Shown: piece after piece, positions 33,514 through 42,551 of the stretch
Position numbering within the stretch: the stretch's first letter is position 1
How the letters are laid out: each line of letters begins with the position of its first letter
Assembly (NCBI GenBank): GCA_963921345.3
Contig: CAWUFE020000007.1
Coordinates: 2,046,001 to 2,110,000 of the forward strand
DNA length: 64,000 nucleotides
Source of the DNA: Hoeflea_A sp963921345
Lineage (GTDB): Bacteria; Pseudomonadota; Alphaproteobacteria; Rhizobiales; Rhizobiaceae
Reading direction: 5' to 3'
Notes under the pieces: model-generated
Databases searched by the model: none
Seen by the model: only the letters and a program-made list of their open reading frames with translations
Told to the model about the DNA's origin: nothing
Made by a program: the position numbers and the translations under genes

Positions 33514-34908
33514 TCAGCAGGGAACCGGCGCGTTTTTGCGCGTGTAAAAGAGCCAGGTCATCACCACGCAGACGGCGTAGAAGATGCCGAACGTCCACAG
33601 GGCGGCGTCGGGACCGCCGGTGATGCTGATCGACGTGCCGTAGGCTTTCGGGATGAAGAAGGCGCCGTAGGCCGCGATCGCCGAGGTGAAGGCGATGATG
33701 GCGGCACTTTCGCGCTCCGATTCCTTCAGTGTCTCGCCTTCGTCGAGCTGCGGCATCAGGCGCGGTACTTCCTGGCGCATGATCGTCGGGATCATCTGGA
33801 AGGTCGACGCGTTGCCGACGCCGGTGAGGAAGAACAGCGCCATGAAGCAGGCAAAGAAGCCCCAGAACGCGCCCGGCTGGTCCTTGATGCCGAGGAAGAA
33901 CAACACCCCGCCGACCGCGACGATCATGAACAGGAACGTCCAGAAGGTGACCCGGCCGCCGCCATAGCGGTCCGAAACCCACCCGGTGGCCGCCCGGCTC
34001 AGCGCTCCGACGAGCGGTCCGAGAAAGGCGTAGGACAACGCGTTGACCTCAGGAAACTGTGTCTTCATCAGCAGCGGGAACCCGGCCGAATAGCCGATGA
34101 AGCTGCCGAAGGTGCCGGTGTAGAGCACGCACATAATCCAGTTGTGCTTGCGCTTGAAGATGACGGACTGCTCGGCGAATGAGGCCCGGGCCGAGGCAAT
34201 GTCGTTCATGCCGAACCAGGCGGCGATGGTGGCGATCACCAGGAACGGCACCCAGACGAAACCGGCATTCTGCAGCCACAGGGTCTCGCCGTCGCTCAGC
34301 GCCTGCGGTTCCCCACCCACGGCGCCGAACACGCTCATGGTGATGACCAGCGGCACCAGGAACTGCATGACGGAGACCCCGAGATTGCCGAGGCCGGCGT
34401 TCAGCGCCAGGGCGTTGCCCTTCTCTTTCTTCGGGAAGAAATAGGCGATGTTGGCCATGGACGAGGCGAAGTTGCCGCCGCCGAAGCCGCACAGAAGCGC
34501 CAGGACCAGGAAGACGAAGTAAGGCGTCTGCGGGTCCTGCACCGAATAGCCGATGCCGATGGCCGGGATCAGCAGCGACGCGGTCGACAGGGTCGTCCAC
34601 AGCCGTCCGCCGAAAATCGGCACCATGAAGGAATAGAAGATCCTCAGCGTCGCGCCGGACAAGCCGGGCAGCGCCGCCAGCCAGAACAATTCGCCCGTCG
34701 TGTAGTTGAAGCCGATGGCCGGCAGCTTGGCGACCACGACGCTCCACACCATCCAGACCGAGAAGGCCAGCAACAGGGCGGGGATCGAGATCCACAGATT
34801 GCGGTTGGCGATGGAACGCCCCGTCTGGTCCCAGAACGCCGGGTCGTCGGGTCGCCATTCCGTCAGCACATGGCCTTTGACGGGTTGAGCGGTGCTTGTC
34901 TGTGCCAT
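33514..34908 (-). CDS. narK2: Nitrate/nitrite transporter, NarK2 type
   Basis: A 464-residue MFS protein with about 12 helices and the nitrate-porter features: a long N-terminal cytoplasmic start, G-L-S-G-A-T-L-R-I, and G-F-G-G-G-N-F-A-S-S-M-A-N (the glycine-rich nitrate signature). The NarK2 type is thought to exchange nitrate for nitrite. AGGAG stands eight bases before the ATG at 34908. It is separated from narK1 by 59 bases that include a perfect hairpin. In Paracoccus the two transporters are fused in a single protein; here they are separate genes. Confidence 0.92.
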   Translation of the reverse strand: MAQTSTAQPVKGHVLTEWRPDDPAFWDQTGRSIANRNLWISIPALLLAFSVWMVWSVVVAKLPAIGFNYTTGELFWLAALPGLSGATLRIFYSFMVPIFGGRLWTTLSTASLLIPAIGIGYSVQDPQTPYFVFLVLALLCGFGGGNFASSMANIAYFFPKKEKGNALALNAGLGNLGVSVMQFLVPLVITMSVFGAVGGEPQALSDGETLWLQNAGFVWVPFLVIATIAAWFGMNDIASARASFAEQSVIFKRKHNWIMCVLYTGTFGSFIGYSAGFPLLMKTQFPEVNALSYAFLGPLVGALSRAATGWVSDRYGGGRVTFWTFLFMIVAVGGVLFFLGIKDQPGAFWGFFACFMALFFLTGVGNASTFQMIPTIMRQEVPRLMPQLDEGETLKESERESAAIIAFTSAIAAYGAFFIPKAYGTSISITGGPDAALWTFGIFYAVCVVMTWLFYTRKNAPVPC

Positions 34909-34938
34909 TGGGAGCACTCCTGATTGTCGTCGAGGACG

Positions 34939-34959
34939 GAGGGCGCATGATGCGCCCTC
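34939..34959 (-). other. Intercistronic hairpin between narK1 and narK2
   Basis: GAGGGCGCA (34939-34947) pairs perfectly with TGCGCCCTC (34951-34959) around three bases. There is no U tract. It may protect narK1 mRNA or lower narK2-narGHJI relative to narK1. Confidence 0.5.
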
Positions 34960-34967
34960 GCTGGATT

Positions 34968-36335
34968 TCACTGAGCGGGGCTGGGGCGGTTCGTCGTCGC
35001 AACCGCTTCCGCTTCAGCCTGCGGCTTGGGCAAGGGCTGGTCCGGCACGTCGGACAGGTACTTCTCTTCGCCCAGCGCCGGGTGGCGGCGCATTTCCATC
35101 CGCCGGATAGCGACATGCATCCACACCGTCGACACCGCGACGAGCACGAACATCAGCATGTACGGAGCGGTCCACACGCCGGTGAAATCGAGCAGGATGC
35201 CGAAGGCGATCGGCAGGACGAAGCCGCCAAGGCCGCCGATCATGCCGACCAGGCCGCCGACCGAACCGACGTGGTGCGGGTAGTAGACCGGAATGTGCTT
35301 GTAGACGGCCGCCTTGCCGAGGCTCATGACGAAGCCGAGGATGACGGTCAGAAAGACGAAGAAGCCGATACCGATGCCGAAATCGAAGGTAATCGCGCCC
35401 TCGATGCCCTGCACGGTGTAGCTAGTGTCCGGATAGCTCATGACGAAGAGGCAGGCGAGCGACACGATGAAGGTGAGGTACATCACGAAGCGCGCGCCCC
35501 ACTTGTCCGACATCCAGCCACCCAGCGCCCGGAAGACAGAGCCCGGCAGCGAGTAGAGCCCGGCGAACACGCCGGCCGTGGTCAGTTCCAGGCCGTAGGC
35601 GCCGACATAGTAGCGCGGCAGGAAGGAAGCCAGCGCGACGAAAGCGCCGAAGACGAAGAAATAATAGGTGGCGAAACGCCAGACCTGGATGTTCTTCAGC
35701 GGCGCCAGCTGCTCGGCCGCCGAGACCGCCTTGGCGCCGGTGCGCTTGCGGTCGGCCTGCGCCGGATCGTCCTTGGACAGCAGGTAGAACAGCACCGCGG
35801 TGATCGCCAGCACGATGGCATAGACGCGCGCCGTGCCTTCCCAGCCGAGTGCGACGACCAGGAACGGTGCGGCGAAGTTGGTGACCGCCGCGCCGACATT
35901 GCCGGCGCCGAAGATGCCGAGCGCCGTCCCCTGGTGAGCCTTGTCGAACCATTGCGAGACATAGGCGACGCCGACGATGAACGAACCGCCGGCCAGGCCG
36001 AGGCCGAGGGCCGCCAGAAGGAACACCTCATAGGAGCGCACGGAGGTCAGCAGCCATACCGCGACAGCGGTGATGATCATCTGCAGCGGAAACATGATCC
36101 TGCCGCCATACTGCTCCGTCCACACGCCCAGAAAGATGCGGCTGACCGACCCGGTCAGGATCGGCGTGGCAACCAGCAGGCCGAACTGCGTGTCCGACAG
36201 ACCGAGTTCGCCTTTGATCTTGACGCCGATGATCGAGAAGATCGTCCAGACGGCAAAACAGACGGTGAAAGCGAAGGTGCTCAGTCCGAGCGCCCGGTAT
36301 TGGTCTGACCGGGTAACGCCTTCCAGGGAATGCAT
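34968..36335 (-). CDS. narK1: Nitrate/nitrite transporter, NarK1 type
   Basis: A 455-residue MFS transporter and first gene of the nitrate operon. It has about 12 helices, an early F-A-V-W-T-I-F-S-I-I-G-V-K-I and the glycine-rich signature G-L-A-G-G-S-F-I-V-G-V-A-Y. The NarK1 type is considered a proton-nitrate symporter. The ATG at 36335 has GGGGG about 8 bases upstream; ATG 36350 is possible but has a weaker site. An FNR-type box centred 92 bases upstream probably activates it together with narGHJI. Confidence 0.92.
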   Translation of the reverse strand: MHSLEGVTRSDQYRALGLSTFAFTVCFAVWTIFSIIGVKIKGELGLSDTQFGLLVATPILTGSVSRIFLGVWTEQYGGRIMFPLQMIITAVAVWLLTSVRSYEVFLLAALGLGLAGGSFIVGVAYVSQWFDKAHQGTALGIFGAGNVGAAVTNFAAPFLVVALGWEGTARVYAIVLAITAVLFYLLSKDDPAQADRKRTGAKAVSAAEQLAPLKNIQVWRFATYYFFVFGAFVALASFLPRYYVGAYGLELTTAGVFAGLYSLPGSVFRALGGWMSDKWGARFVMYLTFIVSLACLFVMSYPDTSYTVQGIEGAITFDFGIGIGFFVFLTVILGFVMSLGKAAVYKHIPVYYPHHVGSVGGLVGMIGGLGGFVLPIAFGILLDFTGVWTAPYMLMFVLVAVSTVWMHVAIRRMEMRRHPALGEEKYLSDVPDQPLPKPQAEAEAVATTNRPSPAQ

Positions 36336-36420
36336 GGTTCTGACCCCCATCAAGGGAGCGGCCGAAACCGCTCGTTGCTAATGACAGGGGGCAAAATCCG
36401 CTCGCGCGGGAGAAAGCGAC

Positions 36421-36434
36421 TTGATTCAGATCAA
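36421..36434 (-). promoter_or_regulatory. FNR/NarR-type box for the narK1 operon
   Basis: TTGATTCAGATCAA is a perfect match to TTGAT-N4-ATCAA. For class II activation (centre at -41.5) the leftward start point would be near 36386, with GATTTT at 36398-36393 as a weak -10, typical of activator-dependent promoters. Confidence 0.8.
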
Positions 36435-36513
36435 CCTTTCCGCCGCCGCCGAAGAAACAAGAAGGTTCGCCGAACTCGGCAAGAGCCGGTGGCGGCGCCA
36501 TCAAGCCTCACAA

Positions 36514-36542
36514 TTGAAAGCTTCTAAAACTGATGCTAAATA
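36514..36542 (+). promoter_or_regulatory. Possible promoter of the narR-like gene
   Basis: TTGAAA (36514-36519), 17 bases, TAAATA (36537-36542). Transcription would start near 36549, just before the FNR-type box at 36557, so a bound regulator would block elongation or ribosome access. Confidence 0.35.
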
Positions 36543-36556
36543 CGTCAAACAACCGC

Positions 36557-36570
36557 TTGATAATTATCAA
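36557..36570 (+). promoter_or_regulatory. FNR/NarR-type box overlapping the narR ribosome site
   Basis: TTGATAATTATCAA is a perfect 14-bp palindrome of the FNR class. Its last two bases are the start of the AAGGA Shine-Dalgarno sequence (36569-36573) of the GTG-started gene at 36582. The position suggests negative autoregulation rather than activation. Confidence 0.75.
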
Positions 36571-36581
36571 GGATTTTTTAC

Positions 36582-37280
36582 GTGCGTTCTTCCGATCTGC
36601 CCCAGGTCCGGTCTTTGCCGCTGTTCGAGAGCATGGCCGATTCGAATTTCGAGGCTTTGATGCAGGCGGCCTATCTGCAGGTCTTTCCAGCGCAGCTCGA
36701 ACTGATCACCGAGGGAGATCCGGCGGATTTCCTCTACGTCGTCATCGAGGGCTGCGTCGAGCTCTACGCCCGCACCAACGGACGCGAATCGACCATGGGC
36801 ATGGTGCGCCCCGTCGGTTCCTTCATCCTGGCTGCCGTGTTGAAGGATGCCGTCTATCTGATGTCGGCGCGCACCTGCAAACGCTCCAAGGTGCTGATGG
36901 TGCCGTCCGGCAACATCCGCGACATCTTTCAGAAAGACGAGGCCTTCGCCCGCTCGATCGTCGTGGAGCTTGCGAGCTGCTACAGGTCGGTCGTCAAGGA
37001 GCACAAGGACATCAAGCTGCGCACCGCCGTCGAACGGCTGGCGAACCGGCTGCTGCGCTATCACAACGACCAGGGTGCCGAAGGCCACCTCGAACTGCCT
37101 TACGACAAGCGCACCCTCGCTTCGCTGCTCGGCATGACGCCCGAAAACCTGTCGCGCGCCTTCAACACGCTGAAGCCCTACGGCGTCGTGGTCGACGGCA
37201 TGACGATCCGTCTGAACGACATCGAGTCTCTGGAAACGCTGGCAAAGCCGAATGTCCTGATCGACGACCGGACGACTTAG
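36582..37280 (+). CDS. narR: Crp/Fnr-family regulator, NarR-like
   Basis: A 232-residue activator with a cyclic-nucleotide-like sensory domain (about 15-130), a dimer helix, and a winged helix-turn-helix (about 150-220). The recognition helix T-P-E-N-L-S-R-A-F has the E-x-x-S-R set that reads TTGAT half-sites. The N-terminal four-cysteine cluster of FNR is missing, so it does not sense O2 through Fe-S; NarR of Paracoccus, which lies divergent to narK and responds to nitrate/nitrite, is the closest known parallel. Dnr/NnrR-type NO sensing is the alternative. The GTG start has AAGGA eight bases upstream. Confidence 0.82.
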   Translation: MRSSDLPQVRSLPLFESMADSNFEALMQAAYLQVFPAQLELITEGDPADFLYVVIEGCVELYARTNGRESTMGMVRPVGSFILAAVLKDAVYLMSARTCKRSKVLMVPSGNIRDIFQKDEAFARSIVVELASCYRSVVKEHKDIKLRTAVERLANRLLRYHNDQGAEGHLELPYDKRTLASLLGMTPENLSRAFNTLKPYGVVVDGMTIRLNDIESLETLAKPNVLIDDRTT

Positions 37281-37283
37281 AGC

Positions 37284-38339
37284 CTATCCCCAGGTCTTGT
37301 CCAACACGCGCAGCCAGTTGTCGTGGCACAGCTTGGTCATCAGCGCCTCGTTGTAGCCATGCGCCCGCATGGCTTCGCGCAAGGCCGGCAGGCCGGAGGC
37401 ATCGAAAATGGCTTCGGGCACGGTAGCGCCGTCGAAATCCGATCCGAAGCCGACCCGGTCCTCCCCCAACAGTTCGATGAGATGATCGAAATGGCGCAGC
37501 ATGATGTCGAGCGGGACGTCGGAGATCATCAGGCCGTCCTGGCGCAGGAACGCCGCGGCGAAATTCAACCCGACCATGCCGTCGGATTCGGCAATGGCCG
37601 CAAGCTGCTTGTCGGTCAGATTGCGCGAGTGCGGACACAACGTGTGACAGTTGGAGTGGGTGGCCACAAGCGGCGCCGTGGTGATCCGCGCCACGTCCCA
37701 GAAGCCGGCTTCGTTCAGGTGAGACAGGTCGACCATCACGCCCAGTTCGTTGCAGCGCCTGACCAGGTCAGCCCCGCTCTCGGTCAGTCCCGGCCCGATA
37801 TCGCCGTTGCTCGGAAAACGAAACGGAACGCCGTGACCGTAAATCGTCGGCCTGCTCCAGACCGGGCCCAGCGAACGCAGGCCGGCCCGGTAAAGTACCT
37901 CCAGGGAATGAAAATCGGGATCGATCGCCTCGGCGCCTTCCATGTGCATGACCGCCGCGATCTGCCCGTCGGCCAGACAGGCGCGAATTTCCGCCACCGA
38001 GATACATATCTTCAGGCCGCCAAGGCTCTCCAGGCGGCTGAGGATCGCAGCCTGACGGTGCGCGATGGGCAACGCCTCGGCGATGTCGACCGGGGCCGGA
38101 AGAGGCAGGTCATAGGCGGGCTGCGCCATGGCATCGAGATCGCTGTCCAGTTCGTCGCCGGAAGGGATGTAAACGGCAAAAAATCCGCCGCCGAAACCGC
38201 CGGCACGGCATTTCGGCAGGTCGATGTTATCGTCGCGCCCGTTCAGGTAGGTCTCCGCGGCCGCGACGCCGCCGGCTTCGTGGAGCTTGAGCAGCAGGTC
38301 GTTGTGACCGTCGAAAATCAGCGGCACGGACTGGTCCAT
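37284..38339 (-). CDS. Membrane dipeptidase family (M19) zinc hydrolase
   Basis: A 351-residue renal-dipeptidase-type amidohydrolase. The zinc ligands are in D-G-H-N-D (H12, D14), the bridging Glu in V-M-H-M-E-G-A-E-A, and histidines in D-L-S-H-L-N-E-A-G-F and A-T-H-S-N-C-H. There is no signal peptide, so it works in the cytoplasm on a dipeptide or N-acyl-D-amino acid. It converges on narR with a 3-base gap and is divergent from the alpha/beta hydrolase at 38533. Confidence 0.9.
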   Translation of the reverse strand: MDQSVPLIFDGHNDLLLKLHEAGGVAAAETYLNGRDDNIDLPKCRAGGFGGGFFAVYIPSGDELDSDLDAMAQPAYDLPLPAPVDIAEALPIAHRQAAILSRLESLGGLKICISVAEIRACLADGQIAAVMHMEGAEAIDPDFHSLEVLYRAGLRSLGPVWSRPTIYGHGVPFRFPSNGDIGPGLTESGADLVRRCNELGVMVDLSHLNEAGFWDVARITTAPLVATHSNCHTLCPHSRNLTDKQLAAIAESDGMVGLNFAAAFLRQDGLMISDVPLDIMLRHFDHLIELLGEDRVGFGSDFDGATVPEAIFDASGLPALREAMRAHGYNEALMTKLCHDNWLRVLDKTWG

Positions 38340-38532
38340 GGATGGGATCGCTTTCCGAATTAGTGGAGTTCACGGGCGGAACGGAATTGCATGCCTTGGG
38401 TTTTATCCAAGCCGCGATGCGCCGACAACCACGTGCGGCTCACGATACTGAACATCCGGTTACGCAGTATGCCCGTCTTGCAATTGTCGAACCGCTGGGC
38501 ATAAGGGTTCGGAAAAGCAGAAGGATAAACGC

Positions 38533-39363
38533 ATGGCGCTCATATCGATCGGCGATCACGACCTGTCCTACAGCCACAACGGGGTCGATCCCCGAGAGGA
38601 CGGCCTGTCACTGGTGCTGGTCCATGGCGCCGGGTGCACGGAACTCGATTGGCCGATGGCGTGGCGCAGCAGCAACGACATGACGCGGCTGATGGGCCTG
38701 ACGCCGAAATCCCATGGCGGCCAGCTCGACAATTTTCCCATCTATGTGCTCGCCCTGCCCGGACACGGCAAATCCGGCGGCACCAGCCTCGACACCGTCG
38801 ACGCCTATGCCGATGCCGTCGGTAGCTTTCTCGACGCCCTCGAGCTCGAACGAGCCCTGGTGGTCGGCCATTCCATGGGCGCGGCAATCGCCTTGACGCT
38901 GGCCGTCGAGCACCATCCGCGTGTCGCAGGGATCGCTCTGATCGGCGGATCCAGCCGGCTGGTCGTGACCGACGCCATTCTCGACGGCCTGCAGAACCAT
39001 TTCGAGCCCACCATCGACAACATCGTCAAATATTCCTGGTTCAAGAACACCGGCGCCTTTTTCAAGGAAAAGAACCGCCAGCGGGCGCTCGATGCCGGAC
39101 AGGAGGTCGTCTACAACGATTTCCTCGCCTGCAGCCGCTTCAACCTCAGCAAGCGGCTGGACGAGGTCGAAGTTCCTGCCCTCGTTGTCGCCTCGGACAA
39201 CGACCGCATGGTGCCGCTGGACGCCAGCCGCAAGATGGCCGAGGCTATCGACGGCGCAACCTTCGTCGGTCTGGAAAATTGCGGTCACTACCAGCACATC
39301 GAACAGACCAGCCGTGTCGCCGATGAGCTGGCTTCATTTTTGCAGGCAAAGCTCGGCGCCTGA
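38533..39363 (+). CDS. Alpha/beta hydrolase
   Basis: A 276-residue hydrolase. The oxyanion segment is V-H-G-A-G-C-T-E (about 33-40), the nucleophile elbow G-H-S-M-G (about 115-119), the acid A-S-D-N-D-R-M-V-P, and the histidine G-H-Y-Q-H-I-E. AAGGA precedes the ATG by 8 bases. It is separated by 5 bases from the convergent aminotransferase gene. The substrate is unknown; an ester or C-C bond of a catabolic intermediate is plausible in this setting. The 193-base divergent region before it holds a short inverted repeat, CTTGG/CCAAG (38395-38411). Confidence 0.85.
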   Translation: MALISIGDHDLSYSHNGVDPREDGLSLVLVHGAGCTELDWPMAWRSSNDMTRLMGLTPKSHGGQLDNFPIYVLALPGHGKSGGTSLDTVDAYADAVGSFLDALELERALVVGHSMGAAIALTLAVEHHPRVAGIALIGGSSRLVVTDAILDGLQNHFEPTIDNIVKYSWFKNTGAFFKEKNRQRALDAGQEVVYNDFLACSRFNLSKRLDEVEVPALVVASDNDRMVPLDASRKMAEAIDGATFVGLENCGHYQHIEQTSRVADELASFLQAKLGA

Positions 39364-39368
39364 TCGTG

Positions 39369-40556
39369 TCAGCCGCCCTGCCCGGCCAATTCACCCAGCG
39401 CCGCTGACGCCGCTCCGACCCCGCTTCGGCTCGACGGTCGGCCCAGAGCGGTCAGCGCCATGTCGACGCTGCCGAGGCAACCGAGGATCGTCGGCACATT
39501 CACATGGCCCATGTGACCGATGCGGATGGTTTCCTCGGTGAGATAACCAAGTCCGCCGCCAAGGGTAACGCCGCACTGCTCCTTGCAGTAGTCGATGATC
39601 CGGCTCGCCATGTCGCCGTCGAACCGGAACACCGACACCGAGTTGGACCGCGCCCGCGGATCGTCGATATTGAAGCGTGCGCCGGCATCCTCCCAAGCCG
39701 AGATCGCTGCCCGCGTCGCCTCCGCGATGATCCTGTGGCGGCGGAAGACGCTCTCCAGGCCCTCCTCGAAGATCATCGCCAGCGCCTCCTGCAGGCCGAA
39801 CAGCAACTGCTCCGGCGGCGTGCCGCAATATTTCTGGTAGTGGATCTTGCCGTCGCGTGCCGTCCAGTCCCAATAGGGCGTGCGCAGCTGCGCTGTCTGA
39901 TGGACTTCCTTGGCGCGGGCACTTGCCGCAATGAAGCCGAGGCCGGCTGGCGCCATCAGGCCTTTCTGCGAACCGGCGACCGCCACATCGATGCCCCAGC
40001 CGTCGAAATCGAAGGGCATGGTGGCGAGCGACGCCACCGCGTCGATCATCAATAGTGCACCGTGACCGGCGGCGTCGATCCGTTGGCGCAGGGCACCGAT
40101 ATCGTTGACCACGCCGCTGGCGGTATCGATCTGCACGGCGAGGATAGCCTTGATCGTCTGTCCGCCGTCCCGACGCAGTCGCTCTTCCACAGCATCGACA
40201 TCGATGGCCGAATGCCAGTCGCAGGGCAGCACTTCGACATCGAGGCCGAGCGCGGTCCCCATCTCGCCCCAGCCGGTGGCGAAACGTCCCGATTCGAGCA
40301 CCAGGATCCTGTCGCCCCTGGAGAACAGGTTTGTCAGCGACGCTTCCCAGGCGCCATGGCCGTTGGAAGCGTAGATATAGGTGTCGCATTCGGTATTGAA
40401 GATACGCTTCAGGCCGCGCTGGCAATCGTCGGTGACGCCGAGCATCGGCCCGGCATAGATGTCCATGGCTGCCCGGTGCATGGCATTGAGCACGCGGTCC
40501 GGCAGGATCGAGGGTCCCGGGATCAGGACGAACTCGCGACCATTGGCAAGCGTCAT
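39369..40556 (-). CDS. Class V aminotransferase (alanine-glyoxylate / serine-pyruvate type)
   Basis: A 395-residue PLP enzyme. The opening I-P-G-P-S-I-L-P and the PLP-lysine segment A-G-S-Q-K-G-L (K198), with I-D-A-V-A-S before it, are characteristic of the small-molecule class V transaminases such as serine-glyoxylate or alanine-glyoxylate aminotransferase. It is the last gene of the leftward operon that begins at 45706. The amino donor and keto acid cannot be fixed; an amino acid transported by the TRAP system or made by the FAH/DUF6282 enzymes is possible. Confidence 0.88.
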   Translation of the reverse strand: MTLANGREFVLIPGPSILPDRVLNAMHRAAMDIYAGPMLGVTDDCQRGLKRIFNTECDTYIYASNGHGAWEASLTNLFSRGDRILVLESGRFATGWGEMGTALGLDVEVLPCDWHSAIDVDAVEERLRRDGGQTIKAILAVQIDTASGVVNDIGALRQRIDAAGHGALLMIDAVASLATMPFDFDGWGIDVAVAGSQKGLMAPAGLGFIAASARAKEVHQTAQLRTPYWDWTARDGKIHYQKYCGTPPEQLLFGLQEALAMIFEEGLESVFRRHRIIAEATRAAISAWEDAGARFNIDDPRARSNSVSVFRFDGDMASRIIDYCKEQCGVTLGGGLGYLTEETIRIGHMGHVNVPTILGCLGSVDMALTALGRPSSRSGVGAASAALGELAGQGG

Positions 40557-40588
40557 TGCTGCACCTTTGCTGAAGTTCGAAAAGCCCG

Positions 40589-42550
40589 TCAGGCGCTGAC
40601 GAGCTCGCTGGTTCTCAGATTGCGCCGGGCCGCCAATGCGATCATCGGCAGGATCAGCGCCGCGCTGAGCAACAATATTTCGATCTTCGCCAATGGCAAG
40701 ACGCTTTCGCCGGGCAGCGGCAGCAACAGGCTGCCGGCCAGCAGGCACAGGCGCTCGACCGGGTTGAGACGGCCGACACCGACCAGATAGCCCTGCATGG
40801 CGCTGGCAAAGAACAGGATGCCGGCAATCGCAAGCACCAGGATCAACAGGGTCTGGCCGACGGACCCGGCGAGAATGAGCGCCGGATCGAGCACGAAGAA
40901 GAACGGAATGAAATAGATCACGCTGCCCAGGCGCATGGCCTCGAAACCGGTGACCATGGGCGATGCCTTGGCGACCGAAGCGGCGGCAAACGCCCCCAGC
41001 GCCACCGGCGGCGTGATGAAGGACAGCATGCCCCAGTAGAAGATGAACAGGTGCACGGCCAGCGGATTCAGCCCCGTGGCGATCAGTGCCGGCGCCAGGA
41101 TGATCGCCAGGAAGATATAGGCGGCCGTCACCGTCATGCCGATGCCGAGCACGAAACTCGTCGCGGCGCCGATGATCAGCAGTAACAACTGCGAGCCGCC
41201 GGCGATCGACAGCAGGTCGTTGACCAGCGTTCCGGCCAGACCGGTCATGGACAACGCCCCGACGATCAGCCCGATGCCGGCGAGCACACCGACCAGTTCG
41301 GCAAACAGCTTGGCCAGCGTGTCGAAAAAGGCCAGCAGTTCCTTCCAGCCCCAGCGGGTTTCGGGCGAAGCGAACTGGTTGATCAGGATCAGCACCGGCG
41401 CCGCGTAATAGGGCGCCAGCATCTCGCGGCGCAGGAACAGGAGCAGGTAGACCAGCAGCGCGAAGGCGAACAGGTAGTACCAGCCGCTCTTCAGCGTCTT
41501 GGCAAGCGACGGCAGTTCGGCGCGGTCGAGCCCCTCGATCTTCTCCTGTGCGGCGCGCGCGTCGATCTGCACGAACAGGCCGAAGAAATAGAGAAAGGAC
41601 GGGATGACCGCGGCCAGCGCCACGCTGGCATAGGAGACGTTCAGAAAACTCGCCATGATGAAGGCGGTAGCGCCCATGACGGGCGGCATCAGCACCCCGC
41701 CCGTCGAGGCGCAGGCCTCGACACCGGCGGCAAACGGTGCCGTTAGCTTGATGCGGCGCATGGCCGGAATGGTCATAACGCCGGTGGTCATCACGTTTGT
41801 GACCACCGAGCCACTCATCGAGCCCATCAGGCCGCTGGCGACGATGGCGACCTTCGCCGGACCGCCGCGAATGTGCCCGAGCAGCGCAAAGGCCAGATTG
41901 ATGAAGAAGGTACCCGCGCCGGTGTGCTGCAGCGCTGCGCCGAAGATGATGAAGCCGATGACGAGATTGGCAAAGGCGCGCATCGGAATGCCGATGACGC
42001 TTTCATTGCTCATCGCATGATAGGCGGCGACCGTGTCGATCGGAAAGGAGAACCCGGCGATCGGTCCGGGCATGACGTCGGCAAACAGCGGATAGAGCGA
42101 GGCAACACCGACAATGATCGCCAGCGAGGTGCCGCCGGCGCGGCGCGAGGCCTCGAAGATCAGTACCCAGAAGACCAGGGCGACATAGACCGCGTTTTGT
42201 GGCGCCGCCAGCTCCCAGCCGTTCTCGATCATGCGCAGCGAATTGGCGACGAGGTAACAGATCGTCGTGGCGGACGCCGCGGCCAGCGCGATGTCGTACC
42301 ACGGCACCCGGTCCCTGGGCGCGCGGCTGTGCATCGGCAGCAGGATGTAGATCGACGGAATGACGATCAGCAGGATGGTGTAGATATAGCGGTTCGCCAG
42401 CAGCGTGTAGCCGACGAAGAAATGCAGATTGAAGGCCTGGTTGACGGCCAGCAGGATCAGGGCCACCGCCCCGATCCTGACCGGCCAAAGCCAGACGGCA
42501 GGCAGGGAGCGGAAGCGGCTGGGCGCCGCTTTCGCATTGTCGTCCTGCAT
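40589..42550 (-). CDS. TRAP transporter fused permease (TAXI type)
   Basis: A 653-residue inner-membrane protein with an N-terminal four-helix DctQ-like part and a DctM-like part showing G-S-V-V-T-N-V-M-T-T-G and E-A-C-A-S-T-G-G-V-L-M-P-P. It is a distant paralogue of the permease at 5773. The ATG at 42550 follows the TAG of the binding-protein gene by one base; an upstream start is excluded by that arrangement. It is the channel for the ligand of the receptor at 42552. Confidence 0.92.
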   Translation of the reverse strand: MQDDNAKAAPSRFRSLPAVWLWPVRIGAVALILLAVNQAFNLHFFVGYTLLANRYIYTILLIVIPSIYILLPMHSRAPRDRVPWYDIALAAASATTICYLVANSLRMIENGWELAAPQNAVYVALVFWVLIFEASRRAGGTSLAIIVGVASLYPLFADVMPGPIAGFSFPIDTVAAYHAMSNESVIGIPMRAFANLVIGFIIFGAALQHTGAGTFFINLAFALLGHIRGGPAKVAIVASGLMGSMSGSVVTNVMTTGVMTIPAMRRIKLTAPFAAGVEACASTGGVLMPPVMGATAFIMASFLNVSYASVALAAVIPSFLYFFGLFVQIDARAAQEKIEGLDRAELPSLAKTLKSGWYYLFAFALLVYLLLFLRREMLAPYYAAPVLILINQFASPETRWGWKELLAFFDTLAKLFAELVGVLAGIGLIVGALSMTGLAGTLVNDLLSIAGGSQLLLLIIGAATSFVLGIGMTVTAAYIFLAIILAPALIATGLNPLAVHLFIFYWGMLSFITPPVALGAFAAASVAKASPMVTGFEAMRLGSVIYFIPFFFVLDPALILAGSVGQTLLILVLAIAGILFFASAMQGYLVGVGRLNPVERLCLLAGSLLLPLPGESVLPLAKIEILLLSAALILPMIALAARRNLRTSELVSA

Positions 42551-42551
42551 T

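Noticed and set aside
34896..36308. A 470-codon open frame antisense to narK1
   Set aside because: Asp/Arg/Gln-rich translation without domains; narK1 is clear on the other strand.
36582..37280. Calling this regulator FNR
   Set aside because: The N-terminal cysteines needed for the [4Fe-4S] oxygen sensor are absent.
38395..38411. CTTGG/CCAAG inverted repeat as a LacI-type operator
   Set aside because: Arms of five bases and no LacI-type regulator in the window.
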